A program made the position numbers and the translations under genes. Below, in pieces: positions 24,148 to 26,180 of a stretch of 26,180 nucleotides of DNA. The notes under the pieces are model-generated. The model saw nothing but the letters and a program-made list of their open reading frames with translations, did not search any database and was not told the DNA's origin. Origin of the DNA: Gemmatimonadota bacterium (GTDB lineage: Bacteria > Gemmatimonadota > Gemmatimonadetes > Longimicrobiales > Gaopeijiaceae); contig PCCM01000118.1 in NCBI GenBank assembly GCA_002731735.1, positions 1-26,180 of the forward strand, given 5' to 3'. Position 1 is the first letter of the stretch, and each line of letters begins with the position of its first letter.

Positions 24148-25034
24148 TCGAAGCGCTTCTCGGCGACGAAAAAGTGGAGGTGGAGCGGGCGCTCGAAAGA
24201 GCCTGTGAGTGGCTGAGCGACGAACTCCCCGACGAGTTGTTTCAACCGGCCCTCCACGCTGTGCTCAGCGGCGGGAAGCGCCTTCGTCCCCTCCTGTGTG
24301 TGGTCGCCTATCGGGCGTGTGGGGGGCGCACTGGGCCTGCAGTCTACGATCTCGGGGCAGCGATCGAGTTGATCCACGCGTATTCCCTCATGCACGACGA
24401 TCTTCCGTGTATGGATGATGCTGATCTGCGGAGAGGTCAGCCTACGCCGCATACGATTTTCGGGGAGGCGGTGACCGCTCGAGCCGGAACAGCCTTGATT
24501 CCGGCGGCCTCTCTTTGGGCTCTTACGGCGTCGGACGCGCTTGGTGTGGACGAGGCGGTCTCCCGGAGGATCGTGAGCGAGTTGAATCGGGCCGCGGGAG
24601 CGGGTGGTATGGTTGGCGGACAGGCCCTCGATCTGTTGGGCGAAGGGCAGCACCTCGACTCGACCGAACTCGATCGTCAGCACGGCATGAAAACCGGTGC
24701 TTTGCTCACCGTCTCCTTGGTGATCGGAGGGCTCGCCGCCGGGGCGTCGGACACGGCCATCGCTGGGCTCGAGAGCTTCGGTCGTGGCATCGGACTTGCA
24801 TTTCAGGTGACGGACGACATTCTGGACGCGACCGAGGTCGCGGCGGACCTGGGAAAACATCCCAGTGACGGCTTGCACGACAAGAGCACTTATGTGTCGT
24901 TGTACGGTCTGGAGGAGGCGACTAGGAGAGCCCGAGTACTCGCCGAGGAGGCGACAGAGGCGCTTCGAGGTGCGGGGATCGACGCACCGGCGTTGATGGC
25001 GCTCGCCTCCTACGTGGTGGAGCGAAAGAGGTAG
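24144..25034 (+). CDS. ispA: Short-chain polyprenyl diphosphate synthase (probable farnesyl diphosphate synthase)
   Basis: This enzyme condenses isopentenyl diphosphate with allylic diphosphates to give farnesyl (or geranylgeranyl) diphosphate for undecaprenyl, quinone and carotenoid synthesis. The 296-residue protein has GGKRLRPLL near residue 48. The first Asp-rich motif is DDLPCMDD (D85-D92) with the two-residue insertion of bacterial FPP synthases, and the second is DDILD (D224-D228), then a GKHPSDG loop and DKSTYVSLYGLEEA. Length and motifs fit IspA best; GGPP synthase is the main alternative because chain length cannot be settled by eye. It precedes dxs, the first enzyme of the MEP route that makes its substrates. 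Confidence 0.93.
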   Translation: MIEALLGDEKVEVERALERACEWLSDELPDELFQPALHAVLSGGKRLRPLLCVVAYRACGGRTGPAVYDLGAAIELIHAYSLMHDDLPCMDDADLRRGQPTPHTIFGEAVTARAGTALIPAASLWALTASDALGVDEAVSRRIVSELNRAAGAGGMVGGQALDLLGEGQHLDSTELDRQHGMKTGALLTVSLVIGGLAAGASDTAIAGLESFGRGIGLAFQVTDDILDATEVAADLGKHPSDGLHDKSTYVSLYGLEEATRRARVLAEEATEALRGAGIDAPALMALASYVVERKR

Positions 25035-25041
25035 TGAACGT

Positions 25042-25095
25042 AGTGAACAATGTTGAGGCAGTGAAGTATGTTGAGGTAGTGAGCTATGTTTAGGT
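25042..25095 (+). repeat. Three tandem 18-base repeats between ispA and dxs
   Basis: Three adjoining 18-base units (25042-25059, 25060-25077, 25078-25095) share AGTGA, then TATGTT or AATGTT, then GAGG or TAGG. A half unit, AGTGAACGT (25033-25041), precedes them and overlaps the ispA stop. Read in the ispA frame, the array carries repeated TAG/TGA stops and ATGs. The spacer is visibly AT-richer than the genes. The dxs ribosome site AGGAG (25123-25127) lies downstream. Confidence 0.85.
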
Positions 25096-25134
25096 CTAGC
25101 CAACAACGGAGGTAAGGGAGGTAGGAGTCGGCCC

Positions 25135-26180
25135 GTGTCGCTACTGGACCAAATAGACGGACCCGAAGACGTGCGAGGGCTCTCCCGGGAGGAGCTTCAC
25201 GAATTGGTAGTGGAGGCTCGGGAACGCCACGTAGATGTGACCTCCAAGGTAGGGGGCCACTTCGGGGCCAGTCTCGGAGTGGCCGAACTCACCGTGGCGC
25301 TCCACTACACTTTCGAGACACCACGCGACAAGCTCATCTGGGACACCGGCCACCAGGGCTACATCCACAAGATCCTTACGGGCCGAAACGAGCGGCTTTC
25401 GACGATCCGCCAGAAAGATGGGCTAGCGCCATTCCTCCGGCGTGACGAGTCCGAGTACGATCACTTCGGTGCTGGCCACGCGGCGACTTCGATCTCGGCA
25501 GCGCTCGGCACGGCGATCGCCCGAGACCTGAATGGCGACGACTTCAGCGTGGTTGCGATCATCGGAGACGGGGCGATGGGATGTGGCCTGGCTTACGAGG
25601 CCCTCAACAACGCCGGACACACGGACCGGCACCTGATCGTCGTCTTGAACGACAACGACCATTCGATCGCGCCGAACGTTGGGGCGATGAACAAGTATCT
25701 GACCGGTGTGAGGACGAACCCGGTCTACAACCGGATTCGCGGTGAGGTGAAGGGCTTGCTCTCGAAAGGCTCCGGTGGTGCGAGGGGTGTGATGAGGCGT
25801 CTGGCAGGCCGCATGGATGAAAAGCTGAAGAGCCTCTTTGTCCCCGGGATGCTCTTCGAGGAACTCGGATTCCGGTACATCGGTCCGATCGACGGGCACG
25901 ATCTCGACTCGCTGGTCGACACGCTGGCCAGGGTTCGCGCCCTCGCCGGCCCGATTCTGGTCCACGTGATCACACAGAAGGGCAAAGGATTTCCCCTCGC
26001 GGAGGAGGACGCGTACACGTGGCACGCGCGCCCGCCCTTCGACAAGATCAGTGGTGAGGTCAAGAAGGGGAGCGGAGGCCTGCCCCGGTACCAAAAGGTC
26101 TTCGGCAAGGGACTCAAGGAGTTGGGTGAGCTCGATTCCCGGGTTGTCGCTTTCACCGGGGGGATGCCCGACGGAACCAG
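25135..26180 (+). CDS. dxs: 1-deoxy-D-xylulose-5-phosphate synthase (3' truncated by window edge)
   Basis: Dxs is the thiamine-diphosphate enzyme that condenses pyruvate with glyceraldehyde 3-phosphate, the entry step of the MEP isoprenoid pathway. The frame opens at GTG 25135, with AGGAG seven bases upstream, and stays open to the window end (348 full codons). Visible features are GGHFGASLG (H42), WDTGHQGYIHKILTGR, the TPP motif GDGAMGCG (from residue 144), VVLNDNDHSIAPNVGAM, LFEELGFRYIGPIDGHD, and the start of the pyrimidine-binding domain at VVAFTGGMPDGT. The usual GDGALTGGMA stretch reads GDGAMGCGLA, a mild variation. The C-terminal half lies beyond the window. Confidence 0.96.
   Translation, partial: MSLLDQIDGPEDVRGLSREELHELVVEARERHVDVTSKVGGHFGASLGVAELTVALHYTFETPRDKLIWDTGHQGYIHKILTGRNERLSTIRQKDGLAPFLRRDESEYDHFGAGHAATSISAALGTAIARDLNGDDFSVVAIIGDGAMGCGLAYEALNNAGHTDRHLIVVLNDNDHSIAPNVGAMNKYLTGVRTNPVYNRIRGEVKGLLSKGSGGARGVMRRLAGRMDEKLKSLFVPGMLFEELGFRYIGPIDGHDLDSLVDTLARVRALAGPILVHVITQKGKGFPLAEEDAYTWHARPPFDKISGEVKKGSGGLPRYQKVFGKGLKELGELDSRVVAFTGGMPDGT

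Noticed and set aside
1..26180. A novel defence, mobile or biosynthetic system
   Set aside because: Every intact gene but one is a recognisable housekeeping gene. I saw no CRISPR repeats, transposase, integrase, toxin-antitoxin pair or inverted terminal repeats.

Overview
The window is a dense block of housekeeping genes from a GC-rich Gram-negative-type bacterium. All the intact genes read on the + strand, mostly with GTG or ATG starts and 4-base GTGA stop/start overlaps. The gene content is secD-secF-tatD-mutL-miaA-bshA-uppP-BPL-coaX-groES-groEL-thrS-infC-rpmI-rplT-pheS-pheT-coiled coil-zapA-rny-folD-xseA-xseB-ispA-dxs. This, together with bacillithiol-type bshA, a CIRCE/HrcA-controlled groESL and the high GC, suggests Gemmatimonadota or a related lineage. 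That placement is inference from gene content and remembered gene order, not from a search.

Positions 1-8814 hold the Sec accessory pair (secD truncated by the window edge), a TatD nuclease, MutL, MiaA, BshA, UppP and a monofunctional biotin ligase. They are so tightly packed that one long transcription unit is likely. CoaX follows at 8836. Positions 9633-11744 are the heat-shock operon: a promoter overlapped by a CIRCE operator, then groES and groEL. Positions 11745-12324 are the only disturbed stretch. They hold terminator-like hairpins and a minus-strand remnant of the C-terminus of a spermidine-synthase-like protein.

Positions 12325-19369 are a translation cluster: thrS, infC, rpmI, rplT, pheS, pheT. 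infC appears to start at a non-canonical AUU codon (14685). It lies behind a roughly 430-base leader with a strong intrinsic terminator and a competing antiterminator pairing, which suggests attenuation. A small coiled-coil protein and ZapA (cell division) follow, then RNase Y, FolD, both exonuclease VII subunits, a prenyl diphosphate synthase and the 5' part of dxs. The last two both act in isoprenoid synthesis and so supply the undecaprenyl carrier that UppP recycles.

I found no CRISPR array, insertion sequence, phage gene, tRNA or rRNA, and no clear new multi-gene system. The points most worth a second look are the infC leader and AUU start, the gene remnant at 11870-12196, MutL motif substitutions, the ZapB-like gene before zapA, and several short tandem duplications (in tatD, mutL, bshA and upstream of dxs).
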